DNA from: JBKECO01 sp047974745 | GTDB taxonomy: Bacteria > Bacillota > Clostridia > Lachnospirales > Lachnospiraceae | Assembly (NCBI GenBank): GCA_047974745.1 | Contig: JBKECO010000017.1 | Coordinates: 45,771-109,770 of the forward strand | Length of the DNA stretch: 64,000 nt | Reading direction: 5' to 3' | Made by a program: the position numbers and the translations under genes | Shown: positions 16,640 to 29,267 of the stretch, in pieces | Layout of the letters: the number at the start of each line of letters is the position of its first letter | How positions within the stretch are numbered: the stretch's first letter is position 1 | The notes under the pieces: generated by a model | What the model saw: the letters and a program-made list of their open reading frames with translations, nothing else | Told to the model about the DNA's origin: nothing | The model's database searches: none

Positions 16640-17362
16640 GTGGAAAATGCAATTTTAATGGCATCCAGCTCAGATGATATAGATTTTATGATACATGGAA
16701 TCTTTTCTTATAATGCGTTTGGGCAGGAACTATGGATTACAACCACACATATTTGTATGCTGATTGTAATGCTGGTACTGATCATTTTTGCTTTTATCGT
16801 AAATCGCAGAATGAAAAAGGCAGATGAAGTACCGAAGGGTTTTCAAAATGCGGTAGAGCTGATTGTTGAAATGCTCGATAAAATGGTCGGCGGTGTAATG
16901 GGAAAGAATTCTGCGAGATTTGTCAATTATATCAGTACGATATTTGTGTTCATTTTAATCAGTAATATTTCCGGGATTTTCGGACTGAGACCACCGACAG
17001 CTGATTACGGAACGACATTCGCACTAGGACTAATGACATTTGGGCTGATTCACTTCAATAAGTTCAAGCACCAAAAAGTCAGGGGAGTAATAAAAGGTCT
17101 GTGTGAACCGTGGCCAATTTGGCTCCCGATCAATTTGATCGGAGAAATCGCAGTTCCGATCTCTATGTCACTTCGTTTGTTCGCGAATATTCTGTCGGGA
17201 ACAGTAATGATGGCATTGATTTATGGACTGCTTGGTTGGATTGCAACGTTTTGGCCCGCTGCCCTGCATATTTATTTCGATTTATTTGCAGGTGCGATTC
17301 AGACATACGTATTCTGTATGCTGACTATGACTTATGTCAATAATGCAGTAGATGCACAATAA
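16640..17362 (+). CDS. atpB: F-type ATP synthase subunit a
   Basis: A 240-residue membrane stator subunit forming the ion half-channels of Fo. Typical segments are seen: the essential Arg in SMSLRLFANILSG, the upstream FVNYISTIFVFILISNISG, and the last helix with FAGAIQTYVFCMLTMTYV. It starts with GTG at 16640, preceded by AAGGAGGTGA. It is the first core gene of the operon (a-c-b-delta-alpha-gamma-beta-epsilon). Confidence 0.95.
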   Translation: MENAILMASSSDDIDFMIHGIFSYNAFGQELWITTTHICMLIVMLVLIIFAFIVNRRMKKADEVPKGFQNAVELIVEMLDKMVGGVMGKNSARFVNYISTIFVFILISNISGIFGLRPPTADYGTTFALGLMTFGLIHFNKFKHQKVRGVIKGLCEPWPIWLPINLIGEIAVPISMSLRLFANILSGTVMMALIYGLLGWIATFWPAALHIYFDLFAGAIQTYVFCMLTMTYVNNAVDAQ

Positions 17363-17387
17363 AAACACAAAAACAAAGAGTCTTTAA

Positions 17388-17657
<270 letters not shown>

Positions 17658-17695
17658 TTCAACATGAAAAACGGAAAGGAGGGTACTGACAGACA

Positions 17696-18198
17696 ATGAC
17701 CAGACTGTTTGATATTGACCTTCAGTTATTGATGGATACGTTGCAGCTTGCACTTTCTGTATTCGTTCTGTTTCTGATTCTTTCGTATCTTTTATTTGAT
17801 CCAGTAAGAAAAGTACTGAAAGACAGAGAGGATAAAATTCAGGGAGATCTTAAATCAGCCGAGGAAGATAAAAATCTGGCTGGTGAGCTCAAATCGGAGT
17901 ATGAAGGAAAGCTTCATGAAATTCAAAAAGAGGCAGAGGAAATACTCAGTGATGCTCGGCAGAAGGCGATCCGTAATGAATCCAAAATTATTGATGAAGC
18001 AAAAGAGGAAGCTTCCCGTATCCTGAAAAGAGCGGAAGATGAAGCAAAAATGGAAAAAAGCCGTGCAATGGATGAGATGAAGCTGGAGATGATTCAGATC
18101 GCATCCATGATAGCTGAAAAAGTGGTAGGAACTTCGATAACTACTCAGATTCAGGAATCTCTCGTTGATGAGACATTGAAGGAAATAGGTGATTCAAC

Positions 18199-18211
<13 letters not shown>
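17696..18211 (+). CDS. atpF: F-type ATP synthase subunit b
   Basis: A 171-residue peripheral stalk subunit. It has one N-terminal membrane helix (about 13-35, ending before DPVRKVLKDRE), then a long charged right-handed coiled coil rich in Glu, Lys and Ala. The gene starts at ATG 17696 after AAAGGAGG. Its end overlaps atpH by 13 nt, which fits coupled synthesis of the two stalk proteins. Confidence 0.95.
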
Positions 18212-20267
<2,056 letters not shown>

Positions 20268-20292
20268 ATATAGCTAAAGGCGGTGAATGATT

Positions 20293-21159
20293 ATGGCCTC
20301 AATGAGGGATATAAAAAGAAGAAAAGGCAGCATACAAAGCACCCAGCAGATCACAAAAGCCATGAAACTTGTCTCTACTGTAAAGCTGCAGAAGGCAAAG
20401 AGCCACGCAGAGAAGTCGGATCCATATTTTAGATTCATGCATAAGACAGTAACCTCCATGCTTGAGCATTCCGATAATATTATTCATCCATATCTTGAGA
20501 CAGGACGTTCTGAAAAAAAAGCCATTATCGTAATTACCTCAAACAGAGGTCTGGCAGGTGGATATAATTCAAATATCACAAAGTTGGTCACTGAGGGTGG
20601 ATTTAAAAAGGAAGACGTTTTGATCTATGCGATTGGACATAAGGGTAAGGATGCACTAAAGCGCCGAGATTATACTATTGCAGAAGAGCATACGGATCTT
20701 ATGGATGTACCGGACTACACAGAGGCGGCAAAGATCAGCGCCCGTATCCTAAAGCAATACCGGGATGGTGAAATTGGAGAGATTCTCCTGGCCTATACAC
20801 ATTTTAAGAATACGGTAAGTCACACACCAACACTTCTGCAGCTGCTTCCTGTTGATATCGAAGAAACAGAGGAAGAAAAGGCTGAAAAAGAGACAATGGA
20901 TCTGATCATGAACTACGAGCCGACAGAAGAAGAGGCACTGGATCTGATCATACCCAAATATGTTTCAAGTCTTGTCTATGGAGCGCTGGTGGAAGCACTT
21001 GCCAGTGAAAATGCGGCCAGAATGCAGGCGATGGATTCTGCTACAAGCAACGCAGACGATATGATCGGTGATCTGTCACTTAAATATAACAGAGCCCGTC
21101 AGGGATCTATAACACAGGAATTGACGGAAATTATTGCCGGAGCGCAGGCTATTTCCTGA
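20293..21159 (+). CDS. atpG: F-type ATP synthase subunit gamma
   Basis: Central rotor shaft, 288 residues from ATG 20293 (MASMRDIKRRKGSI). It has conserved N- and C-terminal helices (STQQITKAMKLVSTVKLQ; LSLKYNRARQGSITQELTEI) and the Rossmann-like middle (ITSNRGLAGGYNSN). An ATG at 20287 is also possible; GGCGGTGA precedes both. Confidence 0.96.
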   Translation: MASMRDIKRRKGSIQSTQQITKAMKLVSTVKLQKAKSHAEKSDPYFRFMHKTVTSMLEHSDNIIHPYLETGRSEKKAIIVITSNRGLAGGYNSNITKLVTEGGFKKEDVLIYAIGHKGKDALKRRDYTIAEEHTDLMDVPDYTEAAKISARILKQYRDGEIGEILLAYTHFKNTVSHTPTLLQLLPVDIEETEEEKAEKETMDLIMNYEPTEEEALDLIIPKYVSSLVYGALVEALASENAARMQAMDSATSNADDMIGDLSLKYNRARQGSITQELTEIIAGAQAIS

Positions 21160-21185
21160 TAACGTGAAGGATGAAAAAGGAGTGA

Positions 21186-22586
<1,401 letters not shown>

Positions 22587-22597
22587 GGAGTGATGTT

Positions 22598-23008
22598 ATG
22601 GCAGAAAACGATAACCTGTTCGAAGTGAAGATCGTAACGCCAGACCGTGTTCTTTATACCGGGGAGGCGGAGCTGTTAGAGTTCAATACGATCTATGGTG
22701 AAATTGGTGTGTATAAACGACACATCCCACTCACCACTGTTTTAGCACCGGGATCTGTCACGATACATGGGGCAGGTGGTTCCAAGGTCGCAGCGGTACA
22801 CTCAGGGTTTGCTGAAATACTTCCCGATCGTGTCATGATGTTAGCTGAGATCGCTGAGTGGCCGGAAGAAATCGATATTGAAAGAGCAAAGCGGGCAAAA
22901 GAACGCGCGGAAACGAATCTTCAGTCAAAAGATGCAGATACGGATACTGTACGTGCTGAATTTGCACTTCGCAAGGCACTGACAAGGATTAATGTGAAAG
23001 AAATCTAA
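22598..23008 (+). CDS. atpC: F-type ATP synthase subunit epsilon
   Basis: A 136-residue subunit: N-terminal beta sandwich (FEVKIVTPDRVLYTGEAELLEFNT, then GEIGVYKRHIPLTTVLAPG) and C-terminal helical hairpin, which regulates ATP hydrolysis. AAGGAGTG precedes the ATG. It is the last gene of the ten-gene operon and is followed by a long-stem terminator. Confidence 0.96.
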   Translation: MAENDNLFEVKIVTPDRVLYTGEAELLEFNTIYGEIGVYKRHIPLTTVLAPGSVTIHGAGGSKVAAVHSGFAEILPDRVMMLAEIAEWPEEIDIERAKRAKERAETNLQSKDADTDTVRAEFALRKALTRINVKEI

Positions 23009-23014
23009 TAAGCG

Positions 23015-23057
23015 GAAGTATCAGGAGGAGTTCGACAGACCTGATACTTCTTTTTTT
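23015..23057 (+). terminator. Terminator of the atp operon
   Basis: GAAGTATCAGG (23015-23025) pairs with CCTGATACTTC (23040-23050), an 11-bp perfect stem with a 14-nt loop, then seven T. Confidence 0.92.
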
Positions 23058-23090
23058 ATATCATACGAAAGTACTCCTATGGGATTCTCC

Positions 23091-23119
23091 TTGACAATTC
23101 GATCTTTCTATTAGAAAAT
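23091..23119 (+). promoter_or_regulatory. Promoter of the hydE/hydG operon
   Basis: Perfect TTGACA (23091-23096), 17 bp, GAAAAT (23114-23119, 4 of 6). The transcription start is predicted near 23126, leaving a leader of almost 150 nt before the first gene. Confidence 0.65.
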
Positions 23120-23125
23120 GAGAAA

Positions 23126-23273
23126 GAAGTACTAAATCGGAAGATTCGTTCTGACGGTGAAGGCATCGGAAAACAAGAACAAAAAGATCATGACAGAATC
23201 CGAGTAACATAAGACTGAACGGGCTTATGATAACTGCCTCACATTTCAGAACAGGAATGTGGAGGCTTTTTTT
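23126..23273 (+). ncRNA. Structured leader RNA with terminator/SD-sequestering hairpin (candidate riboswitch)
   Basis: Reading by eye gives a closing helix TCGG/CCGA (23137-23140 with 23200-23203) continued by ATTC/GAAT (23144-23147 with 23196-23199) across an AAG bulge. Inside are GTTCT/AGAAC (23148-23152 with 23176-23180) and a hairpin CGGTG-AAGG-CATCG (23155-23168). Then comes a hairpin CATAAG/CTTATG (23208-23213 with 23224-23229). The last hairpin, GCCTC-ACATT with AATGT-G-GAGGC (23236-23245 with 23256-23266), is followed by seven T and, at once, the ATG 23274; the ribosome site GGAGG (23261-23265) is inside its 3' arm. I do not recognise a known class. The ligand and the folding are inference. 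Confidence 0.6.
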
Positions 23274-23531
23274 ATGGAAACACGTGTCGCAATCATCTCT
23301 ATTGTCGTGGATGATTCCAGTTCTGTTGAGGAACTGAACCAGATACTGCATCAGTATGGAACGTATATCATAGGTAGAATGGGAATTCCGTATCAAAAAC
23401 GGGAAATCTCACTGATCAGCGTGGCGATGGATGCGCCATCTGAAATCATCAGCGCAGTGACAGGTAAAATAGGAATGCTGACAGGTGTCACATCGAAAGC
23501 GGTCTATTCAAAGCTGCCTGCACAAATGTGA
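23274..23531 (+). CDS. TM1266-family iron-only hydrogenase system regulator
   Basis: An 85-residue ACT/NikR-C-like protein (METRVAIISIVVDD, VEELNQILHQYGTYIIGRMGIPY, and DAPSEIISAVTGKIGMLTGVTSKAVYS). This family is encoded beside [FeFe]-hydrogenase maturation genes and is presumed to regulate them; the mechanism is unknown to me. The ATG at 23274 is chosen: GGAGG lies 8 nt upstream, within the terminator-like hairpin. It is followed after 13 nt by hydE. Confidence 0.85.
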   Translation: METRVAIISIVVDDSSSVEELNQILHQYGTYIIGRMGIPYQKREISLISVAMDAPSEIISAVTGKIGMLTGVTSKAVYSKLPAQM

Positions 23532-23544
23532 ACGGAGGACCAAA

Positions 23545-24660
23545 ATGAAACAACTAATAGATAAGCTTGAAGCACAACGACATCTCACTCAGCAGGAGTG
23601 GATCGAACTGATCACACTTGCAAAGGATCGGGACTATTTAATGGAGCGAGCAGTCGCCGTCAGAAAGTCCATGTATTCCAACTCTGTTTTTGTGCGTGGG
23701 CTGATTGAGTTCACCAACTACTGTAAAAATGACTGTCTGTACTGTGGTATACGAAGATCCAGTGGATCAGCCCAGCGCTACCGGCTCAGTGAAGAGGAAA
23801 TCATGGACTGCTGCCGTCAGGGATATGAATTGGGTTTTCGGACATTTGTTCTACAGGGTGGAGAAGATCCCTATTTTAACGATGCCGTCATGGTAAAGCT
23901 GATACATTCCATCAAATCCCTATATCCAGACTGTGCGATTACATTATCATTTGGTGAACGATCGAAAGAAAGCTACCAGAACATGTATGAAGCGGGAGCT
24001 GATCGATATCTGCTTCGTCATGAAACGGCAGATGAATCCCACTATTCTTCACTTCATCCAGCTGAGCTGACGTTAGAAAATCGGATGAGATGCTTATGGG
24101 ATCTAAAAGAGATCGGCTTTCAAGTGGGCTGTGGATTTATGGTAGGCTCTCCCGGACAGACACCGGAGCATTTGGCGAAGGACATGTTATTCATCGAGGA
24201 ACTGCAGCCTCAGATGGTGGGAATCGGACCATTTTTACCTCATCATGACACACCATTTGCCGATCGTACAAAAGGGAGTCTCGACACCACTCTCTATATG
24301 CTGAGTCTGCTGCGTCTCCTAAAACCAGATCTTTTGATTCCGGCAACGACTGCACTCGGCACGATTGACCCTCTGGGCAGAGAGAAAGGAATTTTAGCGG
24401 GAGCGAATGTAGTCATGCCAAATCTTTCACCAACCATGGTCAGAAAAAAATATGAGCTTTATGATAATAAGATCTGTACCGGAGATGGGGCAGCAGAATG
24501 CAAAGTCTGTCTTCATAACAGAATGAAAAAAATCGGATACGAGATTGTTGTGGATCGAGGCGATCCATGTACGATGAAATCTGCCGGAATAAATGAGAAC
24601 ACACAGGATAAGGGCGAATTGAAAGAAAACAGGGAAGTAAAGGAGAATAGTTATGTATGA
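23545..24660 (+). CDS. hydE: [FeFe] hydrogenase H-cluster radical SAM maturase HydE
   Basis: A radical SAM enzyme of 371 residues working in assembly of the H-cluster. The SAM cluster motif is Cys60-x3-Cys64-x2-Cys67 in NYCKNDCLYCGIRR. FVLQGGEDPYF, a typical strand-2 stretch, and a Cys-containing C-terminus follow. ATG 23545 has CGGAGGA upstream. The last 8 nt overlap hydG. HydF and the hydrogenase itself are not in this window. Confidence 0.95.
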   Translation: MKQLIDKLEAQRHLTQQEWIELITLAKDRDYLMERAVAVRKSMYSNSVFVRGLIEFTNYCKNDCLYCGIRRSSGSAQRYRLSEEEIMDCCRQGYELGFRTFVLQGGEDPYFNDAVMVKLIHSIKSLYPDCAITLSFGERSKESYQNMYEAGADRYLLRHETADESHYSSLHPAELTLENRMRCLWDLKEIGFQVGCGFMVGSPGQTPEHLAKDMLFIEELQPQMVGIGPFLPHHDTPFADRTKGSLDTTLYMLSLLRLLKPDLLIPATTALGTIDPLGREKGILAGANVVMPNLSPTMVRKKYELYDNKICTGDGAAECKVCLHNRMKKIGYEIVVDRGDPCTMKSAGINENTQDKGELKENREVKENSYV

Positions 24661-26071
24661 TGTAATGTCAGGAAAAGCAGCAGAATTTATCAGCGATGAG
24701 GAAATCAAAGCAACACTATCATTTGCCCAGGAAAACAAGAACAATCGGGAAATGATTCAGAATATACTGGATAAGGCACAGAAAATGCAGGGAATCAGCC
24801 ATCGTGAGGCTCTAACACTACTAGACTGTGAGTTAGAGGATATGAATGAGAAAATATATGCACTTGCCAGACAGATCAAGCAGGAATTCTATGGCAACCG
24901 AATCGTTATGTTCGCCCCTCTGTATCTTTCTAATTACTGTATCAATGGCTGTGTTTACTGTCCTTATCATGCGAAGAACAAGCATATTTCCAGAAAAAAG
25001 CTGACCCAGGACGAAATTCGAAGAGAAGTGATCGCGCTTGCGGATATGGGACATAAAAGACTTGCACTTGAGGCTGGTGAAGATCCATTGCATAATCCAC
25101 TGGAATATATTTTAGAAAGCATAGAGACCATCTACAGTATTCAGCATAAAAATGGATTGATTCGCAGGGTCAATGTCAATATCGCTGCAACGACGATCGA
25201 GAATTATAAAAAACTAAAGGATGCAGGAATTGGAACCTATATACTGTTCCAGGAAACCTACAATCAGGAATCTTATGAAGCACTTCACCCAACAGGACCA
25301 AAGAGTGATTATGCTTACCACACAGAAGCGATGGATCGTGCGGCTGAAGCAGGAATCGATGATCTTGGAATCGGAGTACTGTTCGGTCTGAATAATTACC
25401 GTTATGATTTTGCAGGAATCATTATGCATGCGGAACATATGGAAGCCTTCAGTGGTGTTGGGCCTCATACAATCAGCGTTCCCAGGGTAAGATCTGCAGA
25501 TGATGTGGATCCAGACTCCTTTAACAATGGGATAGCAGATGATCTTTTTGCAAAAATCGTTGCCTGTATCCGAATCGCAGTACCCTACACTGGGATGATC
25601 ATTTCCACCAGAGAGTCGAAAGAATGTAGAGAAAAAGTTCTAAATCTTGGGGTATCTCAGATCAGTGGAGGATCAAGGACCAGCGTAGGAGGATATGCAC
25701 AGGAAGAACCCGAAGAAGAGAACTCAGCGCAATTTGATCTAAGCGACAAACGAACACTCGATGAGATCGTCCACTGGCTGATGGATCTTGGCTATGTACC
25801 GAGCTTTTGCACCGCATGCTACCGAGAGGGCAGGACAGGGGACCGGTTCATGCAGTTGTTAAAGAGCAGGCAGATCGTAAATTGCTGCCAGCCAAATGCC
25901 CTGATGACATTAAAGGAATATCTAGAGGATTATGCATCACCGGAAACAAAGGAAATTGGTGAGAAACTGATCCAAAAGGAAATGAATTACATCACAAATC
26001 CTGTTGTAAAAGAAAAGGCGGCACAATACATCGAAAATATTCATGAAGGGAAACGTGACTTCAGATTTTAA
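24653..26071 (+). CDS. hydG: [FeFe] hydrogenase H-cluster radical SAM maturase HydG
   Basis: A 472-residue tyrosine lyase that makes the CO and CN ligands of the H-cluster. The N-terminal radical SAM motif is Cys96-x3-Cys100-x2-Cys103 (NYCINGCVYCPYH). The C-terminal second-cluster motif Cys386-x2-Cys389-x22-Cys412 is complete, which separates it from the related ThiH. AAGGAG precedes the ATG. It overlaps hydE by 8 nt. Confidence 0.95.
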   Translation: MYDVMSGKAAEFISDEEIKATLSFAQENKNNREMIQNILDKAQKMQGISHREALTLLDCELEDMNEKIYALARQIKQEFYGNRIVMFAPLYLSNYCINGCVYCPYHAKNKHISRKKLTQDEIRREVIALADMGHKRLALEAGEDPLHNPLEYILESIETIYSIQHKNGLIRRVNVNIAATTIENYKKLKDAGIGTYILFQETYNQESYEALHPTGPKSDYAYHTEAMDRAAEAGIDDLGIGVLFGLNNYRYDFAGIIMHAEHMEAFSGVGPHTISVPRVRSADDVDPDSFNNGIADDLFAKIVACIRIAVPYTGMIISTRESKECREKVLNLGVSQISGGSRTSVGGYAQEEPEEENSAQFDLSDKRTLDEIVHWLMDLGYVPSFCTACYREGRTGDRFMQLLKSRQIVNCCQPNALMTLKEYLEDYASPETKEIGEKLIQKEMNYITNPVVKEKAAQYIENIHEGKRDFRF

Positions 26072-26100
26072 AATTATTTTTTTTTCATGTGCGCACTTCG

Positions 26101-26129
26101 TTGTCAGATTTTCCGAAAGAAGTTATAAT
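26101..26129 (+). promoter_or_regulatory. Promoter of the coiled-coil/aconitase unit
   Basis: TTGTCA (26101-26106), 17 bp, perfect TATAAT (26124-26129). The T-rich stretch just before it (from 26076) follows hydG with only a weak hairpin, so hydG transcripts may read through. Confidence 0.75.
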
Positions 26130-26171
26130 ATGCTCAGTAGGTAACTGCAGGACGTAGATTAGGAGATGGGC

Positions 26172-26960
26172 ATGAGTATTCAGGATAAATTAGAACGCAT
26201 TTTACGAGAACTCCACATACAGCTCTCTAAGGGAAAAGGCACAGAGATGGATCCGGAGGAGGTCATCGTCAACAAAGCTAACATGCTGAATCAGCTGACA
26301 CTGCTTAGTGAAACGGTGGCTGAGATGATGGAGCAGTATGAAGTGACCCAGAGCAGCAAAGACAGAGCTGACAGAGAGTCCGCAAGAAAAAAAGAAAGCA
26401 TTTTGAAAGAAGCAGCAGGGCAGGCAGAGGATATTTATGCAGCATCCATGATCTATACAGATGATACCCTGAGCAGAATACAGAGCATGATCGATACAGC
26501 GAACCGTTCAGTTTGGGATATTGTAAAGAACTTTGAAGCAGATCTGATTCAGGAAAAACAAAAGATCAAAAGCAATCAGAGAGAATTAAAGAATCAGCTA
26601 GAGACTCTAAAGGATACAGAAAAATATCTGAGGATCATTGAAGAAAAGAATAAAGAACAAAAGAAGCAAGACGATATGACAGAGCAAGATCAGGCAGAAC
26701 AGCGAAAGTCTGCAGAATGGAGCAGACGCCATGCCTATGAGAGCAGTGCATTTACTGCTGTGAAAGCAGAAATCAAAATTGACAAAGCTTATTTTGAAGA
26801 AGCGGGAATTGACCCGGAGACAATGGAGCCGGTGAAGAATTACAGCGAGATCCGTTACGAAAAGCCTGAAATTAAAGTGAATCCTGAATATTTCAGAAAA
26901 GCCGGAATTCGAACCGATGAAGGCTTTGGGCCTACGAATAAAGAAAAAAAGAACAAATGA
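26172..26960 (+). CDS. Coiled-coil protein of unknown function with a duplicated C-terminal motif
   Basis: A 262-residue, strongly charged protein, mostly helical, with coiled-coil stretches at about 35-70 and 110-185 ([20 protein letters not shown]). The C-terminus carries a motif twice: [15 protein letters not shown] and [15 protein letters not shown]. There is no signal or membrane segment. It is distantly reminiscent of DivIVA/SepF-like scaffold proteins, but I do not recognise the family. ATG 26172 is preferred over 26166 because AGGAG (26161-26165) is then 6 nt away. The next gene starts after 11 nt. Confidence 0.65.
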   Translation: MSIQDKLERILRELHIQLSKGKGTEMDPEEVIVNKANMLNQLTLLSETVAEMMEQYEVTQSSKDRADRESARKKESILKEAAGQAEDIYAASMIYTDDTLSRIQSMIDTANRSVWDIVKNFEADLIQEKQKIKSNQRELKNQLETLKDTEKYLRIIEEKNKEQKKQDDMTEQDQAEQRKSAEWSRRHAYESSAFTAVKAEIKIDKAYFEEAGIDPETMEPVKNYSEIRYEKPEIKVNPEYFRKAGIRTDEGFGPTNKEKKNK

Positions 26961-26971
26961 GGAGAAAAGGA

Positions 26972-29257
26972 ATGAAATTATTTAGTAAAGGCGTTTACCT
27001 AATTAATGGTATTGAGCTCCTAGAGGATAATGGTCAGGCAGAAGAACTTTTAAAAAGCAAGACAGGTGCTGTGACTTCAAAGGACGCTGCGGCTCAAAAT
27101 ACGATTGCTTACCAGATTCTTGAGGCTCATAATACTTCAAATTCCATGGAGAAGCTCCAGATTAAATTTGATAAGCTGACATCTCATGATATCACCTTCG
27201 TCGGAATCATTCAGACGGCCAGAGCTTCCGGTCTGGAGAAATTTCCAATTCCCTATGTACTTACGAACTGTCACAACAGTCTTTGTGCAGTTGGTGGAAC
27301 GATAAACGAAGATGACCATATGTTCGGACTCAGCTGTGCCAAGAAATATGGCGGAGTATATGTACCTCCTCATCAGGCAGTCATCCATCAATTTGCACGT
27401 GAAATGCTGGCGGGTGCCGGAGATATGATTCTTGGCTCTGACTCTCATACCCGTTATGGAGCGCTGGGAACCATGGCGATTGGCGAAGGGGGACCAGAAC
27501 TTGTGAAGCAGCTGCTGTCACAGACCTATGATATCAATATGCCAGAAGTGATCGGCGTTTACCTGTCAGGAAAGCCAATACCTGGTGTCGGTCCACAGGA
27601 TGTGGCACTCGCCATTATTGGCGAAGTGTTTGCCAATGGATATGTAAAAAATAAAGTGATGGAATTCATTGGACCAGGAGTGGATCAACTAAGTGTCGAC
27701 ATGAGAATTGGAATTGATGTCATGACTACGGAAACAACCTGCCTGTCTTCAATCTGGAAGACAGATCAGGCTGTAAAAGAATTCTATGAGATACATGGCA
27801 GAACTGAGGCATATAAAGAACTGCAGCCAAAAGCTGTTGCATACTATGACGGTATGATCGAGATCGATCTTGGAGCGATCCGCCCTATGATTGCAATGCC
27901 ATTCCACCCAAGCAACACCTATACTATTGAAGAACTGAATGCGAATCTAGCAGATATCCTTCATGAAACAGAGCAAAAGGCAAAGGTCAGCTTTAACGAT
28001 GCAGTTTCACTTGATCTGATGAGTAAGGTGAGAGATGGAAAATTGTATGTTGATCAGGGAATCATTGCCGGCTGTGCAGGTGGTGGTTTTGAAAATATCT
28101 GTGATGCAGCGGATATCTTAAAAGGTGCAAGTATTGGTGCCGATACCTTTTCGCTGAGCGTATATCCGGCAAGCACACCGGTGTATATGGAGCTAGTAAG
28201 AAATGGAGCTGCTGCAACTCTGATGGAAGCAGGAGCTGTCATGAAAACAGCCTTTTGCGGACCTTGTTTTGGAGCTGGAGATACACCGGCGAACAATGCG
28301 TTTTCCATCCGGCATTCGACAAGGAACTTTCCGAACCGGGAAGGTTCTAAGGTTCAGAACAACCAGATTGCTTCCGTAGCATTAATGGATGCTCGCTCGA
28401 TCGCAGCGACAGCAGCGAACAAAGGAATCTTGACACCTGCAACAGATTTGAGCATCACGTATTCTAGTCCAAAATATTTCTTTGATAAAAAAATATATGA
28501 GAATCGAGTATTCGATAGCAAAGGGATTCCGGATCCGTCCGTTTCCATACAGTTCGGACCAAATATTAAAGACTGGCCGGCTATGAGCGCACTGCCAGAG
28601 CATATGCTCCTTAAAGTCGTTGCAGAAATCCATGATCCGGTGACAACAACGGATGAACTGATTCCTTCTGGAGAGACCTCATCCTATCGCTCGAACCCTC
28701 TTGGACTTGCTGAGTTCACATTATCCAGAAGGGAACCTAAATATGTTGAGCGGGCAAAAGCAATACAGCTGGCACAAAAAGCGGTAGAGGCCGGGGGATC
28801 ACCGATTACTGCAGTCAGTGAACTGGAGCCGATTCTAAAAACAATAGAAGAGAACTATGGAAAAGAGACCGTTCAGGCTATTGGAATCGGAAGTACGATC
28901 TTTGCAGTAAAGCCAGGTGATGGATCCGCAAGAGAACAGGCGGCTTCCTGCCAGAAGGTACTGGGCGGATGGGCAAATATCGCTCATGATTATGCTACAA
29001 AACGATATCGTTCGAATCTGATCAACTGGGGCATGCTGCCACTGTTGATTCAGGAGGGAGAACTTCCGTTTTCAAATGAAGACTTTATTTTCCTACCGAA
29101 TATCAGACAGGAAGTCGAGACCAAGGCTAAGATCATCGAAGCATATGTTGTACGCAATGAGAATATGATAAAGATGGAATTATCGATCGGTGATCTGACA
29201 GATGACGAAAGAAGTATTATCCTAAAAGGCTGCCTGATTAATTTTAACAGGAGATAG
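26972..29257 (+). CDS. Aconitase-family hydratase
   Basis: A 761-residue [4Fe-4S] hydro-lyase of the aconitase superfamily, probably citrate/isocitrate isomerisation. The cluster ligands are visible as Cys368 ([10 protein letters not shown]), Cys429 and Cys432 ([18 protein letters not shown]). Substrate-binding motifs are [14 protein letters not shown] and the swivel-domain [18 protein letters not shown] 26972 is chosen because GAGGAG precedes it. No citrate synthase or isocitrate dehydrogenase lies nearby. The exact substrate is not proven; anaerobes also carry relatives acting on other tricarboxylates. Confidence 0.85.
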   Translation: MKLFSKGVYLINGIELLEDNGQAEELLKSKTGAVTSKDAAAQNTIAYQILEAHNTSNSMEKLQIKFDKLTSHDITFVGIIQTARASGLEKFPIPYVLTNCHNSLCAVGGTINEDDHMFGLSCAKKYGGVYVPPHQAVIHQFAREMLAGAGDMILGSDSHTRYGALGTMAIGEGGPELVKQLLSQTYDINMPEVIGVYLSGKPIPGVGPQDVALAIIGEVFANGYVKNKVMEFIGPGVDQLSVDMRIGIDVMTTETTCLSSIWKTDQAVKEFYEIHGRTEAYKELQPKAVAYYDGMIEIDLGAIRPMIAMPFHPSNTYTIEELNANLADILHETEQKAKVSFNDAVSLDLMSKVRDGKLYVDQGIIAGCAGGGFENICDAADILKGASIGADTFSLSVYPASTPVYMELVRNGAAATLMEAGAVMKTAFCGPCFGAGDTPANNAFSIRHSTRNFPNREGSKVQNNQIASVALMDARSIAATAANKGILTPATDLSITYSSPKYFFDKKIYENRVFDSKGIPDPSVSIQFGPNIKDWPAMSALPEHMLLKVVAEIHDPVTTTDELIPSGETSSYRSNPLGLAEFTLSRREPKYVERAKAIQLAQKAVEAGGSPITAVSELEPILKTIEENYGKETVQAIGIGSTIFAVKPGDGSAREQAASCQKVLGGWANIAHDYATKRYRSNLINWGMLPLLIQEGELPFSNEDFIFLPNIRQEVETKAKIIEAYVVRNENMIKMELSIGDLTDDERSIILKGCLINFNRR

Positions 29258-29267
29258 GAGGTCCTTT

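Noticed and set aside
23015..23273. The leader before the hyd operon as a T-box, cobalamin or SAM-I riboswitch
   Set aside because: No T-box core (TGGN-type antiterminator), no GCCACTG B12 box and no SAM-I kink-turn sequence were found by eye.
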